Position numbers and translations under genes: made by a program | DNA from: VRUE01 sp033856195 | GTDB lineage: Bacteria > Actinomycetota > Thermoleophilia > Solirubrobacterales > 70-9 | DNA length: 64,000 bases | Direction of reading: 5' to 3' | Assembly: GCA_033856195.1 (NCBI GenBank) | Contig: JAWVFL010000045.1 | Location: forward strand, 15,809-79,808 | Shown here: in pieces, positions 51,467 through 59,607 of the stretch | Position numbering within the stretch: the stretch's first letter is position 1 | Layout of the letters: each line of letters begins with the position of its first letter | Notes under the pieces: model-generated | The model's database searches: none | What the model saw: only the letters and a program-made list of their open reading frames with translations | Told to the model about the DNA's origin: nothing

Positions 51467-51495
51467 TTGACTCAAACAGTTGACGGCGATACTGT
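51467..51495 (+). promoter_or_regulatory. Promoter of the GntR - YrbE operon
   Basis: TTGACT (51467-51472), 17-bp spacer, TACTGT (51490-51495). The -10 ends 8 nt before the ATG at 51504, so the mRNA would be leaderless. ACAGT / ACTGT arms 10 bp apart (51476-51480, 51491-51495) may be the GntR operator. Confidence 0.65.
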
Positions 51496-51503
51496 GTGTT
51501 TTG

Positions 51504-52295
51504 ATGGCACAGCGGGCCGCAAAGCGTGAAGTCACTCCATTTTCCACTGATCCGGCGGCGGAGCTGCCGGTTGGTGTCCAGCTCTCCTGGCGGCTGCGGG
51601 CGTTGATCGCGACCGGTCGGCTCGCGGCGGGGGAGCGCCTGCCCAGCTTTCGCCAGCTTGCCGAGTGGGGGGGCGTCAACGTCAACACCGTGCGAGCCGT
51701 CTACGCCGGGCTCGAGGAGGCTGGGCTGGTCGTCAGCCGCCAGGGCCAGGGCACCTTCGTCGACGAGCGAATCAGGGCCGCACCCGAGCTGGAGGAGATT
51801 GCAGGCGATGCCCTGCGGCGATCCTTCGCCGCGGGGCTCGATCCCCGCGATCTGGTCGCTGTCACCGCTGCTTGCGTGAGCATGAGCGAGGAGGAAGAGG
51901 GCAGGGGGGTGGGCGTCGGGGATGGCGAAGGTGAGCTTCCCGACCTGAGCGAAGAGAGCGAGGCGATCGAGGTTCGCCATGAGCTCCGCCGCCAGATCGC
52001 CCGCCTCGAGATCGAGCTGGCCGCCTATACGCGCGATCTGCCCGACGACATGCCGACCGCCGCGAGCTACTCCAAAGCGCACGTCGCCGGCGTCGAGGAG
52101 CTGGAGCAGACGCGCGACACCCTGATCGCCCAGCTCTCGGAGGCCCAACGGGCGGCAGAGGTGCGCGCGAGGCAGATCGGCGAGGAGCGGGCGCGGCGTG
52201 AAGCGCTGCTCGTCGAGGGGAAGGGCGAGGCGCCCTCGCGATCGGGCGGGGGCCCTCTCGGCAGGGCGATGAGCTGGTGGCAGGCGAAGTCCTAA
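51504..52295 (+). CDS. GntR-family regulator with C-terminal coiled coil
   Basis: ATG 51504 chosen from the promoter; an upstream TTG lies inside the promoter. The 263-residue protein has a winged helix at about residues 20-85 (VQLSWRLRALIATGRLAAGERLPSFRQLAE then NVNTVRAVYAGLEEAGLV, QGQGTFV). Instead of a FadR or UTRA effector domain it has an acidic linker followed by a long Glu/Arg/Ala coiled coil (about 155-235). The end overlaps the YrbE gene start by 19 nt, so it is co-translated with the permease and probably regulates it and itself. Confidence 0.88.
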   Translation: MAQRAAKREVTPFSTDPAAELPVGVQLSWRLRALIATGRLAAGERLPSFRQLAEWGGVNVNTVRAVYAGLEEAGLVVSRQGQGTFVDERIRAAPELEEIAGDALRRSFAAGLDPRDLVAVTAACVSMSEEEEGRGVGVGDGEGELPDLSEESEAIEVRHELRRQIARLEIELAAYTRDLPDDMPTAASYSKAHVAGVEELEQTRDTLIAQLSEAQRAAEVRARQIGEERARREALLVEGKGEAPSRSGGGPLGRAMSWWQAKS

Positions 52296-53083
52296 GCCGC
52301 GCATCCGTTCCGGCGAAGGCCGCCTTCGAGCAGGTGGGGGAGATGATGATCCTCACCGCGAAGACGGTCGTCTCGGCGGTGCGGCCTCCCTTCCCCTACG
52401 GCGAGGAGCTCGTCTGGCAGTTCCTCTTCGTGCTGAAGCTCTCCTGGTTCCCGCTGCTGATCTCGACCTTCGCTCTCTGCCTGGGCGCGCCGGGTCTGCA
52501 GGCGGCCGGCGTGCTCTCGCTGTTCGGAGCGCTCGACCGCCTCGGTGGGTTCTTCGTATTGACGGCGATCCGCTGGATCGGGCCGCTGGTGACCGCCGTC
52601 GTCGTCGCCGGCGTGGCCGGTACCGCGATCACCGCGGACCTCGGCGCCCGCAAGATTCGTGAGGAGCTCGATGCCCTGCAGGTGCTCGGCGTCGATCCGA
52701 TCAAGAACCTGGTCGTGCCGCGTTTCCTGGCGCTGATAGTCATCACCGGCCTGCTCGACATCTTCGCGATCGTCTTCGGGCTCTCCGCGGGCATCGCCGC
52801 CGAGCTGCTCTACAAGCAGTCGCTGGGCGGCTTCTTCGCAACGCTCTTCTCCAATGCCACGGTCACCGATCTCTGGGCTTCGGTACTGATGTGCACGATG
52901 TTCGGCGCGATCATCGCGGTCGTCTGCTCGTACAAGGGAATGTCGGCATCGGGGGGCGCAGCGGGGGTCGGCCGCGCCGTCAACCAGGCGGTGGTCATCG
53001 CCCTGGTCGCGGTCTTCTTCTTCCAGTTCATCGTCACCTCGATCCTGCTCGCCACCAACCCCGAACTTCAGTCGATTCGGTGA
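52277..53083 (+). CDS. MlaE/YrbE-type ABC transporter permease (first of pair)
   Basis: A 268-residue membrane protein starting at GTG inside the GntR gene end. It has five or so hydrophobic helices and the MlaE hallmark in the cytosolic loop (GTAITADLGARKIREELDALQVLGVDPIK). It corresponds to YrbE-A of actinobacterial Mce systems, which import lipids or sterols with an Mce substrate-binding hexamer and an MceG ATPase. Here the partner YrbE-B gene follows but no mce genes do. Either the Mce proteins are elsewhere or this pair has another role. Confidence 0.9.
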   Translation: MAGEVLSRASVPAKAAFEQVGEMMILTAKTVVSAVRPPFPYGEELVWQFLFVLKLSWFPLLISTFALCLGAPGLQAAGVLSLFGALDRLGGFFVLTAIRWIGPLVTAVVVAGVAGTAITADLGARKIREELDALQVLGVDPIKNLVVPRFLALIVITGLLDIFAIVFGLSAGIAAELLYKQSLGGFFATLFSNATVTDLWASVLMCTMFGAIIAVVCSYKGMSASGGAAGVGRAVNQAVVIALVAVFFFQFIVTSILLATNPELQSIR

Positions 53084-53143
53084 TCGCGGAGCGACCAAGC
53101 GCGCATCCCTGGTTCTTCGCGCCGGGAGCGGAGCGGAGGTGAT

Positions 53144-53944
53144 GTGTTGATCGGCTGGCTCGACGTCCCGCGGGGCTGGCTCGACTCCTTCGGCGAGATC
53201 GCCCGCTTCGGCTCGCGCGTCGCCGGCCTCGTCCTCAGCGGCCGCGTCCTGCGCTTCTTCGGCGAGAGCCTGCGCCAGGGAGGGATCCTGATCCTCGGCT
53301 CGGCGGTGATCATCTGGGCCTTCGTCTTCATCCTCGGTCTCCAGTGCGGGCTGCAGGGCGCCTACTTCAACCGCTCCATCGGCGCCCCGTCCCTGGCCGG
53401 CCTCTTCTCGGCCTACTGCGACCTGCGCGAGGGACTGCCCTACGCCTTCGGCTACATCCTCTCGGCCAAGGTCGGCACCGGGATCGTCGCCGAGCTGGGC
53501 GCGATGCGGATCTCCGATGAGATCGACGCGCTCGAGGTGATGGGGATCCCGCCGGTGACGTTCCTCGCCGCGACCCGCCTGCTCGGCGCCTGGATCGCGA
53601 TCCCGTTCCTCTATCTGGTCGGGATCGGGGTCGCCTACTTCGCCAGCTACATCGCGGTGGTCCAGCAGGTCGGCGACGTTTCCTCGGGCGGCTACCTGCT
53701 GATCTTCTGGATGTTCCAGAGCCCTCCTGACCTGCTCTTCAGCCTGATCAAGGGAATGACGATGGCGACGGCGATCGTGCTGGTCGGCTGCTATTACGGG
53801 TACACGGCCTCCGGCGGTCCGGTCGGGGTCGGCACCGCGACGGCGCAATCGATGGTGGTCAACATCATCATCGTCCACATCATCGGCATGCTGGGCACGG
53901 TCGTCTTCTGGGGCTCGAACCCACGCGCGCCGATCGGCGGTTAG
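53144..53944 (+). CDS. MlaE/YrbE-type ABC transporter permease (second of pair)
   Basis: GTG 53144 with a strong GGAGGTGAT just upstream. The 266-residue protein has the same fold as the previous one, with GTGIVAELGAMRISDEIDAL and EVMGIPPVTFLAATRL in the coupling loop, matching YrbE-B. It should form a heterodimer with the first permease. The gene ends at 53944 and a convergent exported-protein gene begins its stop at 53941, so the operon ends without mce genes. Confidence 0.9.
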   Translation: MLIGWLDVPRGWLDSFGEIARFGSRVAGLVLSGRVLRFFGESLRQGGILILGSAVIIWAFVFILGLQCGLQGAYFNRSIGAPSLAGLFSAYCDLREGLPYAFGYILSAKVGTGIVAELGAMRISDEIDALEVMGIPPVTFLAATRLLGAWIAIPFLYLVGIGVAYFASYIAVVQQVGDVSSGGYLLIFWMFQSPPDLLFSLIKGMTMATAIVLVGCYYGYTASGGPVGVGTATAQSMVVNIIIVHIIGMLGTVVFWGSNPRAPIGG

Positions 53945-54702
53945 CAGCCCGTGTCGCCGTGGTAAGGCAGGTGGATGAGGCGGCGGGAGGTGTTGTCGTC
54001 CTCGTTCGACTCGTAGAGCAGACCGTTCGGGTCCACCGTCATCACAAAGGCGAAACAGCCGCGCAAGCCCCCAACGCCGATCCACTGCTTGTCGTAGTCG
54101 GCGGGATAGATGTCTGACCAGCCGACCGAGGTGCCAAGCGCCACGTGGTCTTGATAGGCGTCCTGGTTGCAGCCCGGATAGTGGCGGTTGTCAGGTGAGC
54201 GCCGGCCAGGGCGGGTGCGCTCGAGGTCGCGCAAGCAGTAGTTGAGCTTAGGGCCGACCCGCACGCGGTGCAGCAGCTGGTGCTGGGCGTCGACCGACCA
54301 GAGCTCGAAGCGGGCCAGCTGATGCACCTTCCAGTAGGAACCGCCGAAGTAGGCGCCGACGGAGGTGAAGTGCAGCGTCGCCCGTGTCGGCACATCGATA
54401 TGCCCGCCTCCGGCCCGGTAGATCCGCTGCCGAGTGCGCATCGTGTGCCAGCCGTTGCGGGTGCCGCGCAGCTCCATCGCGCCGCGGCCGCGGCTGCGCA
54501 CGTCGCTGGTTGCACGCAGTCGCACGCGTCCACCGGCATGCTGGACATAGAGGTCGGTTGCCGGCCCGATGCGCAGGTTGGGGCAGAGCAGGCGCGCGGC
54601 TTCGGGCCCTTCGCAGGGGTTTTCAGCCCCGATGGCTGCGCCGCCGGCAAAGCCGAGGGCGATGCAGAGAGTTGCGGCGATGGGCGCGAGGCGACGAGTC
54701 AA
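53941..54702 (-). CDS. Exported lysyl-oxidase-fold protein lacking copper histidines
   Basis: TTG 54702 is preferred to the TTG at 54777, because it gives a clean signal peptide (TRRLAPIAATLCIALGFAGG). The C-terminal half aligns by eye with lysyl oxidase: VHQLARFELWS, VGPKLNYCLRD, SVGWSDIYPADYDKQWIGV, and VDPNGLLYESNEDDNTSR. The Lys and Tyr that form the LTQ cofactor seem kept (GPKLNYC, SDIY). The H-x-H-x-H copper motif before RFELW is replaced by a GGSYWKVH segment, so copper binding and oxidase activity are doubtful. Expected to be secreted; perhaps structural. Confidence 0.75.
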   Translation of the reverse strand: MTRRLAPIAATLCIALGFAGGAAIGAENPCEGPEAARLLCPNLRIGPATDLYVQHAGGRVRLRATSDVRSRGRGAMELRGTRNGWHTMRTRQRIYRAGGGHIDVPTRATLHFTSVGAYFGGSYWKVHQLARFELWSVDAQHQLLHRVRVGPKLNYCLRDLERTRPGRRSPDNRHYPGCNQDAYQDHVALGTSVGWSDIYPADYDKQWIGVGGLRGCFAFVMTVDPNGLLYESNEDDNTSRRLIHLPYHGDTGC

Positions 54703-54763
54703 GCGCCACAGGCTATCCAGACCGAGTCGTGGTTTGAGTGGATTTGCGCGTGGGCGGCGCTGG

Positions 54764-54769
54764 TAGCAT
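54764..54769 (+). promoter_or_regulatory. -10 box (TAGCAT) before glyA
   Basis: TAGCAT ends 7 nt before the glyA ATG at 54777, with no ribosome site. Confidence 0.45.
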
Positions 54770-54776
54770 CGCTTCA

Positions 54777-56042
54777 ATGAGTCGCGCTCTCGATATCAGC
54801 GACCCCGAGCTCGGGCAACTCCTTCTTAAGGAGAATGAGCGGCAGGCACATTCGCTCTGCTTGATCCCTTCTGAGAACTACTGCTCGGACGCGGTGCTCG
54901 AAGCCAACGGCTCGGTTCTGGTTAACAAGTACTCAGAGGGGTATCCAGGACGTCGCTACTACGAGGGAAACGAGATCATCGACGATGTCGAGCGCCTCGC
55001 GATCGCCCGTGCCAAGGAGCTTTTCGGCGCCGAGCATGCGAACGTCCAGCCCTATTCCGGCTCACCGGCGAACCTCGCCATCTACCTTGCTTTTCTACAG
55101 CCGGGCGACACGGTCATGGGTCTCTCTCTGCCGGCAGGGGGGCACCTCACCCACGGTTGGCAGGTGTCGGCAACGGGAATCTGGTTCAACGCGGTGCACT
55201 ATGGGGTCGATAAAGACTCGGGTCGGGTTGAGATGGATGCGGTCCGCGATCTCGCGCTGACCCATCGTCCGAAGCTCCTCTTCTGCGGTGGTACCGCCGT
55301 ACCACGCACAATCGACTTTGCCGGTTTCGCGGAGATTGCCCGCGAGGTGGGTGCGCTCATGGTCGCCGATGTCTCGCACATCGCCGGCTTGATCGCGGGC
55401 GGCGCCCATCCCTCGCCGATCGAGCATGCCGATGTCGTGATGACCACCACGCACAAGACACTGCGAGGGACCCGGGGGGCCATCCTGCTCTGTCGCGAGG
55501 AGCATGCAAAGGCGATCGACCGAGCTGTGTTCCCAGGGCTGCAGGGTGGGCCACACCAGCACCAGACCGCGGCGATCGCGGCAACGCTTGGCGAGGCTCT
55601 CACCCCGGAGTTCCGCGACTACGCTCACGCGACGGTAGCCAACGCGAAGGCGCTGGCCGAGGCGCTTATCGAGCGTGACTTCGATTTGGTCTCGGGCGGT
55701 ACCGACAACCATCTGATCCTGCTTGACATGACGAACAAGGACTTGAGTGGCAAGGAAGCCGCAGCAGCACTCTCGCGGGCGGGCATCGTCACCAATGCCA
55801 ACTCGATCCCGTTCGATACCCGGAAGCCCTTCGACCCTTCGGGTGTGAGGATTGGCGCCCCGGCGGCTACCACCAGGGGCTTGGGCGAGGACCACATGGT
55901 CCAGGTGGCCGAGTGGATGAACGAGGTGGTGTCCGCGCCTGAAGATCGCTCGGTTGCGGACGGCGTGCGTTCCGAAGTGGAAGCGCTGATGAGGAGCTAT
56001 CCGGCGCCGGGGTGCCTCGTGACGAGCACTGAAGCAGCCTAG
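54777..56042 (+). CDS. glyA: Serine hydroxymethyltransferase
   Basis: A 421-residue PLP enzyme from ATG 54777. Motifs: SENYCSDAVLEANGSVLVNKYSEGYPGRRYYEG at the tetrahydrofolate site (seen in two adjoining segments), MVADVSHIAGLIAGG, and VMTTTHKTLRGTRG, in which the Lys binds PLP. It converts serine and tetrahydrofolate to glycine and methylene-tetrahydrofolate. Third-position use is looser than in neighbours (many T-ending codons), which may hint at a different origin. It is a single gene; no glycine riboswitch is visible. Just after it lies a decayed region. Confidence 0.95.
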   Translation: MSRALDISDPELGQLLLKENERQAHSLCLIPSENYCSDAVLEANGSVLVNKYSEGYPGRRYYEGNEIIDDVERLAIARAKELFGAEHANVQPYSGSPANLAIYLAFLQPGDTVMGLSLPAGGHLTHGWQVSATGIWFNAVHYGVDKDSGRVEMDAVRDLALTHRPKLLFCGGTAVPRTIDFAGFAEIAREVGALMVADVSHIAGLIAGGAHPSPIEHADVVMTTTHKTLRGTRGAILLCREEHAKAIDRAVFPGLQGGPHQHQTAAIAATLGEALTPEFRDYAHATVANAKALAEALIERDFDLVSGGTDNHLILLDMTNKDLSGKEAAAALSRAGIVTNANSIPFDTRKPFDPSGVRIGAPAATTRGLGEDHMVQVAEWMNEVVSAPEDRSVADGVRSEVEALMRSYPAPGCLVTSTEAA

Positions 56043-56276
56043 CCTCAGACCGAACGCTGCTTGCTCGTGGCCCTGCAGGCAAACCAGCTGCGATGCTGCG
56101 AGCAGGGAATGTCTGTCAGCGCGGCGCTGGTTATGAGGGGCATTGCCCCCGCGGGCCAGGTTCATGCAGAGCACGGAGTTGGGTTCCGGAGGAATGGACA
56201 CGACAAGCCCGAGCGCTATCCTGGTCATCGCCAGATTCATCGCATCGACCTATAGCAAAGGCAAAGGGCACCCCGC

Positions 56277-56460
56277 GTGAGGATCTGGATCGACTGCACC
56301 GCTGCGGCGCATTCGCTCGTCGTGCAGCCGGTCATTGCCCGGCCGGAAGGGCAGGGTCACGAGGTGATCGTCACCGCCCGTGAGCACGGGAGACGCTGGG
56401 GATTCTCGATCTGCCCGCAGTTTTCACCCACAGCGGTCTGAGTGTCCCATCGAGCTTGAC
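56277..56460 (+). pseudogene. Frameshifted N-terminal fragment of a DUF354 gene
   Basis: From GTG 56277 the frame codes for RIWIDCTAAAHSLVVQPVI and a VIVTAREHG segment, closely matching the start of the intact DUF354 gene at 57314 (LIWVDCTAAAHPLVLRPIV, VLVTARQYG). Near 56390 a +1 shift moves the similarity to another frame (TLGILDLPAVFTHSG against TLGILDRLAIPYTAV). It then fades by about 56460. The original frame stops at 56441. It is a partial, decayed duplication. In the rest of 56043-56276 I see no gene. Confidence 0.75.
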
Positions 56461-56484
56461 CGCACGCCACTGCGGTGAGACTCT

Positions 56485-56521
56485 GGTTGCTGCGCGGGAG
56501 AGCGCCTCCCACGCAGCAACC
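56485..56521. promoter_or_regulatory. Strong leader hairpin before the exported TTA-rich gene
   Basis: GGTTGCTGCG (56485-56494) pairs perfectly with CGCAGCAACC (56512-56521), enclosing GGGAG-N5-CTCCC. It ends 25 nt before the ATG at 56547 and may stabilise the mRNA or stop transcription from glyA. Confidence 0.55.
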
Positions 56522-56546
56522 GTAACTCAACAAGTGAGGTATCGAA

Positions 56547-57245
56547 ATGATTCACCGCAAGCGTATGCTCGCGGCCGTCGCGGCCTGTGCGATCGTCGCA
56601 CTCGTGGCCGTCGCGCTCATAGCCACGGTTACCCAGGCCGAAATGGGAGCAAACTGGGTGGTCAAAGGCACCAATGTCACAGCGCTCTTAAAACCCGAAG
56701 TAGGCGTGGAACTGGAGAAATTACCCGTCAATGGACCGCGACACCTGCTTCTCTTAACCAAATTAGGAGAAACCAAAGTCGAAATCTTATGCGGAGGATT
56801 CGTTGCTATCGGCTTCCTCCTGACGGGGGGCAAAGGCAGCACCTCGGCAATCCAACTCTCAGAATGTGCGACCTTCCTGAACGGGAAAATCGACGAAAGC
56901 TGCACGCCCAAAGAACCCATTGTGGCGAAAGCAAAATCCTTAATCGTCTTAGCCGCCCCGATTACCCTCCTTCTCTTCGAACCGGAAGCGGGCGGAGAAT
57001 TCGGCGCGATTAAATTCGAAGCGGGATGTTTCCTTCCGGAAGAAGTCGCGATCACGGGCTCGTTCTATGTCAAAGAGACGAACGGGAAACTCGAAACAGA
57101 AGAACAATTCCACTTATTCGAACAGGCCCTGGGATTTGGCGGTGGCCTTTTCTTCGGCAACGAACCGATGACGATCGACGGCAGCGGCAAAGCGTCGTTG
57201 TTCAGCCCTCACGCAACGGCCATTTGGAAAGGGAAAGGCGCATAG
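56547..57245 (+). CDS. Exported protein with A-rich, TTA-containing codons
   Basis: A 232-residue protein with a signal peptide (RKRMLAAVAACAIVALVAVALIA, cut near TQAE). The mature part has regular Gly/hydrophobic beta strands and five Cys (LCGGF, SECATF, ESCTP, AGCFLP), probably an all-beta extracellular domain of a family common in these bacteria. Codon use is far from the window norm: by my count Lys is 16 AAA to 1 AAG, Glu 19 GAA to 2 GAG, and there are 8 TTA Leu codons. The signal-peptide part still uses GC-rich codons. It lies between the decayed and the intact DUF354 copies. Confidence 0.8.
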   Translation: MIHRKRMLAAVAACAIVALVAVALIATVTQAEMGANWVVKGTNVTALLKPEVGVELEKLPVNGPRHLLLLTKLGETKVEILCGGFVAIGFLLTGGKGSTSAIQLSECATFLNGKIDESCTPKEPIVAKAKSLIVLAAPITLLLFEPEAGGEFGAIKFEAGCFLPEEVAITGSFYVKETNGKLETEEQFHLFEQALGFGGGLFFGNEPMTIDGSGKASLFSPHATAIWKGKGA

Positions 57246-57301
57246 AGGCGTAGTTCCAGCAGCGTTCGGGGGCGCCGAGCGTCGCTCGGCGCCCCCGGCG
57301 A

Positions 57302-57307
57302 TAGGGT
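57302..57307 (+). promoter_or_regulatory. -10 box (TAGGGT)
   Basis: TAGGGT ends 6 nt before the DUF354 ATG at 57314; no ribosome site is present. Confidence 0.35.
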
Positions 57308-57313
57308 CGCCGC

Positions 57314-58330
57314 ATGCTGATCTGGGTCGATTGCACCGCGGCGGCGCACCCGTTGGTGTTGCGGCCAATCGTCGAGCGCTTGGAGGCTCGTGGCGACAAG
57401 GTGCTGGTTACCGCCCGGCAGTACGGCCAGACGCTGGGGATCCTCGACCGTCTCGCCATCCCCTACACCGCGGTCGGCAGCCATGGCGGCGCTTCCGCAT
57501 TTGGCAAGGGCCGTGCCCTTGGCGGTCGCTCCGCTCGCCTGGCGCCGATCGTCTGGGAGCGGCGGCCCGACCTGGCGTTGGCACACGGCTCCGTCGACCT
57601 CGCCGTCGTCTCCTCGCTCTTCCGCATCCCTTCGGCGCAGATGCAGGACTACGAGTTTGCCGGCTGGCAGCGCCAGATCGCCTTCAGGGCGGCGCGCAAA
57701 GTGCTCGTGCCCGACTCGATCCCACTCGACCGGCTGAAGAAGACCGGCGCCAAGGAGCGCAAGCTGGTCCGCTACCCAGGGCTCAAGGAGGAGTACTACC
57801 TGGCCGACTTCGAGCCCGATGCCGCCGTGCTCGACAAGCTCGGGCTAGACCGCGAGAAGGTCCTCGTCGTCGTCCGGCCGCCGCCGGAGACCTCCGAGTA
57901 CCACGCTCGCAACGACGTGTACGGCGACTCGATCCGGCGCCTTGCCGCCGCGGCCGCCGTGCAGGCGGTGGTGATCCCGCGCACGGAGCGCCAGGGCGAG
58001 GAGGTCCGAGCGATGCAGGCGGACAACCTGATCGTGCCCGAGCGGGCGATCGACGCGCAGAGCCTGATCGCCTTCGCCGATCTCGTCGTCAGCGCGGGGG
58101 GGACGATGAACCGTGAGGCCGTCGCCCTGGGCACGCCCGTCTTCACCACCTTCGCGGGTCGCATGGGCGGCGTCGACGAGGCCCTGATCGCGGAAGGCCG
58201 CCTGCGGGTGCTCGATGACGTCGACCAGCTGCCGCTGCGCAAGCGCGAGACGCCGGTGGGGGTGCTGAATCCACGCGACCCCGAGCTTTTGGTCGAGGGG
58301 GCCCTCGGCGCTGTCACGGGCGTCGAGTAG
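57314..58330 (+). CDS. DUF354 family protein (GT-B glycosyltransferase-like)
   Basis: A 338-residue protein. It opens with LIWVDCTAAAHPLVLRPIVE and has a C-terminal half typical of GT-B enzymes (VVRPPPETSEYHAR, then DLVVSAGGTMNREAVALGTPVFTTF). DUF354 proteins are predicted glycosyltransferases of the MurG/WecB type. Its position directly before a wecA-like gene suggests work on undecaprenyl-linked glycans. A decayed partial copy of the same gene lies 1 kb upstream, so the region has been duplicated. The donor and acceptor are unknown. Confidence 0.85.
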   Translation: MLIWVDCTAAAHPLVLRPIVERLEARGDKVLVTARQYGQTLGILDRLAIPYTAVGSHGGASAFGKGRALGGRSARLAPIVWERRPDLALAHGSVDLAVVSSLFRIPSAQMQDYEFAGWQRQIAFRAARKVLVPDSIPLDRLKKTGAKERKLVRYPGLKEEYYLADFEPDAAVLDKLGLDREKVLVVVRPPPETSEYHARNDVYGDSIRRLAAAAAVQAVVIPRTERQGEEVRAMQADNLIVPERAIDAQSLIAFADLVVSAGGTMNREAVALGTPVFTTFAGRMGGVDEALIAEGRLRVLDDVDQLPLRKRETPVGVLNPRDPELLVEGALGAVTGVE

Positions 58331-58366
58331 CCTGGGCGCGCCCGCTTTCCACCGGGCACCCGCGAC

Positions 58367-59476
58367 ATGGCAGCGACCACCGACGCCGTCCTCGCCTTTC
58401 TAGTAGCGGCCGCGATCGCCTGGCTGCTGGTTCCCTACGCCGAGCGGCTGGCCTACCGGATCGGCGCGATCGACATGCCGAAGGAGCGTGGCCTGCACGA
58501 CCGGCCGATGCCGCGGCTCTCCGGCTTGGCGATCTTCGCCGGGATCGAGGTGGCGGGATGGATCTGGTTGCCCGGTGACGGCGAAAGCCGCGCGATCCTC
58601 GTCGGTGCGGTGGCGATTGCCGCGGTCGGCGTCGCCGATGACGTGCGCGGCCTGCCGGCGCTGCCGAAGCTGCTCGGCCAGGTCGGCGCGGCGCTGATCC
58701 CGGTGCTTGCCGGAGTGCGCGTCGACAACCTCACCCTTCCCTTCGTCGGCGGTTTCGAGCTCGGCTGGCTCGCCTACCCGCTGACCGTGCTCGGCATCGT
58801 CGCGGTGGTCAACGTGATCAACTTCATCGACGGGGTCGACGGCCTCGCCGCCGGCGTCTGCACGATCTCGGCGATCGCCCTGGCGGCGATCGCGCTCTCA
58901 CTGGACCGCAATGCGGCCGGCGTCTTGGCGGCGCTCACCGCCGGTGGGGCGCTTGGCTTCCTCCGCCACGGCTTCCCGCCGGCCTCCAGCTTCATGGGCG
59001 ACACCGGCTCCAACCTGCTCGGCTACCTGCTCGCCGTCGCCTCGGTGCAGGGAGCGCTGAAGACCAACGCGGTCGTCGCGCTCGTCTTCCCGCTCGTGGT
59101 GCTTGCCGTACCGATCCTCGACACCGGCTTCGTCGTCGCCAAGCGGCTCAAGTACCGCCAGCCGATCTACCAGGCCGACACCTGGCACTTCCACCACCGC
59201 ATGGCCAACATCGGCTTCTCGCAACGGCGCACCTTGGCCTACCTCTACGGCTGGACACTTGCCCTCGCGGCCCTTGCGCTTGCCCTGCGCTTCGTTCCCT
59301 ACAGCGACGACCACGGTCACTTCGACGTGCTCTGGACCGCGGTGATCGTCGCCTTCGGCCTACTTGCCCTGGCCACCAGCGTCTATCTGGTCTACGTGCT
59401 CGAGATCCTCAAGCTGCGCCGCGGGGAGATCAATCCCGAAACCGGCGAGATCGAAGCGATCGAACTCGAGGAATAA
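58367..59476 (+). CDS. wecA: WecA/MraY-family polyprenyl-phosphate HexNAc-1-P transferase
   Basis: A 369-residue protein with about ten membrane helices. Catalytic motifs: VADDVRGLP, VINFIDGVDGLAAG with its Asp pair, SFMGDTGSNLLGY, and WHFHHRMANIGFSQRR, the WecA-type His motif. It transfers a sugar-1-phosphate (probably GlcNAc-1-P) from a UDP donor to decaprenyl or undecaprenyl phosphate at the inner face of the membrane, the first step of arabinogalactan-like or teichoic-type polymers. A wecA gene directly before the atp operon is the order I recall in mycobacteria (Rv1302). Confidence 0.92.
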   Translation: MAATTDAVLAFLVAAAIAWLLVPYAERLAYRIGAIDMPKERGLHDRPMPRLSGLAIFAGIEVAGWIWLPGDGESRAILVGAVAIAAVGVADDVRGLPALPKLLGQVGAALIPVLAGVRVDNLTLPFVGGFELGWLAYPLTVLGIVAVVNVINFIDGVDGLAAGVCTISAIALAAIALSLDRNAAGVLAALTAGGALGFLRHGFPPASSFMGDTGSNLLGYLLAVASVQGALKTNAVVALVFPLVVLAVPILDTGFVVAKRLKYRQPIYQADTWHFHHRMANIGFSQRRTLAYLYGWTLALAALALALRFVPYSDDHGHFDVLWTAVIVAFGLLALATSVYLVYVLEILKLRRGEINPETGEIEAIELEE

Positions 59477-59564
59477 TCGCCCGCGAGCGGCGAAGAGAGT
59501 TAGTAACAGGTTGTAACAAGCCTCACGAACTGGCTCTAGAAAGCGGATCGTCGGCCCTTTCGGA

Positions 59565-59570
59565 TATAGT
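59565..59570 (+). promoter_or_regulatory. Candidate -10 box (TATAGT) of the atp operon
   Basis: TATAGT would start transcription near 59577. The leader then folds as CGCCCG-N11-CGGGCG (59579-59601), just before the ATG at 59608. No good -35 is seen. Confidence 0.45.
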
Positions 59571-59607
59571 CGCCAGTCCGCCCGCCCATTCGAGACGGGC
59601 GCATTTT

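Noticed and set aside
52292..54085. A 597-codon minus-strand open frame over the YrbE genes
   Set aside because: Low-complexity Asp/Arg/His sequence antisense to two recognised permeases.
54703..54776. Glycine riboswitch before glyA
   Set aside because: The space is only about 75 nt, with a -10 box 7 nt before the ATG, so there is no room for an aptamer in the leader.
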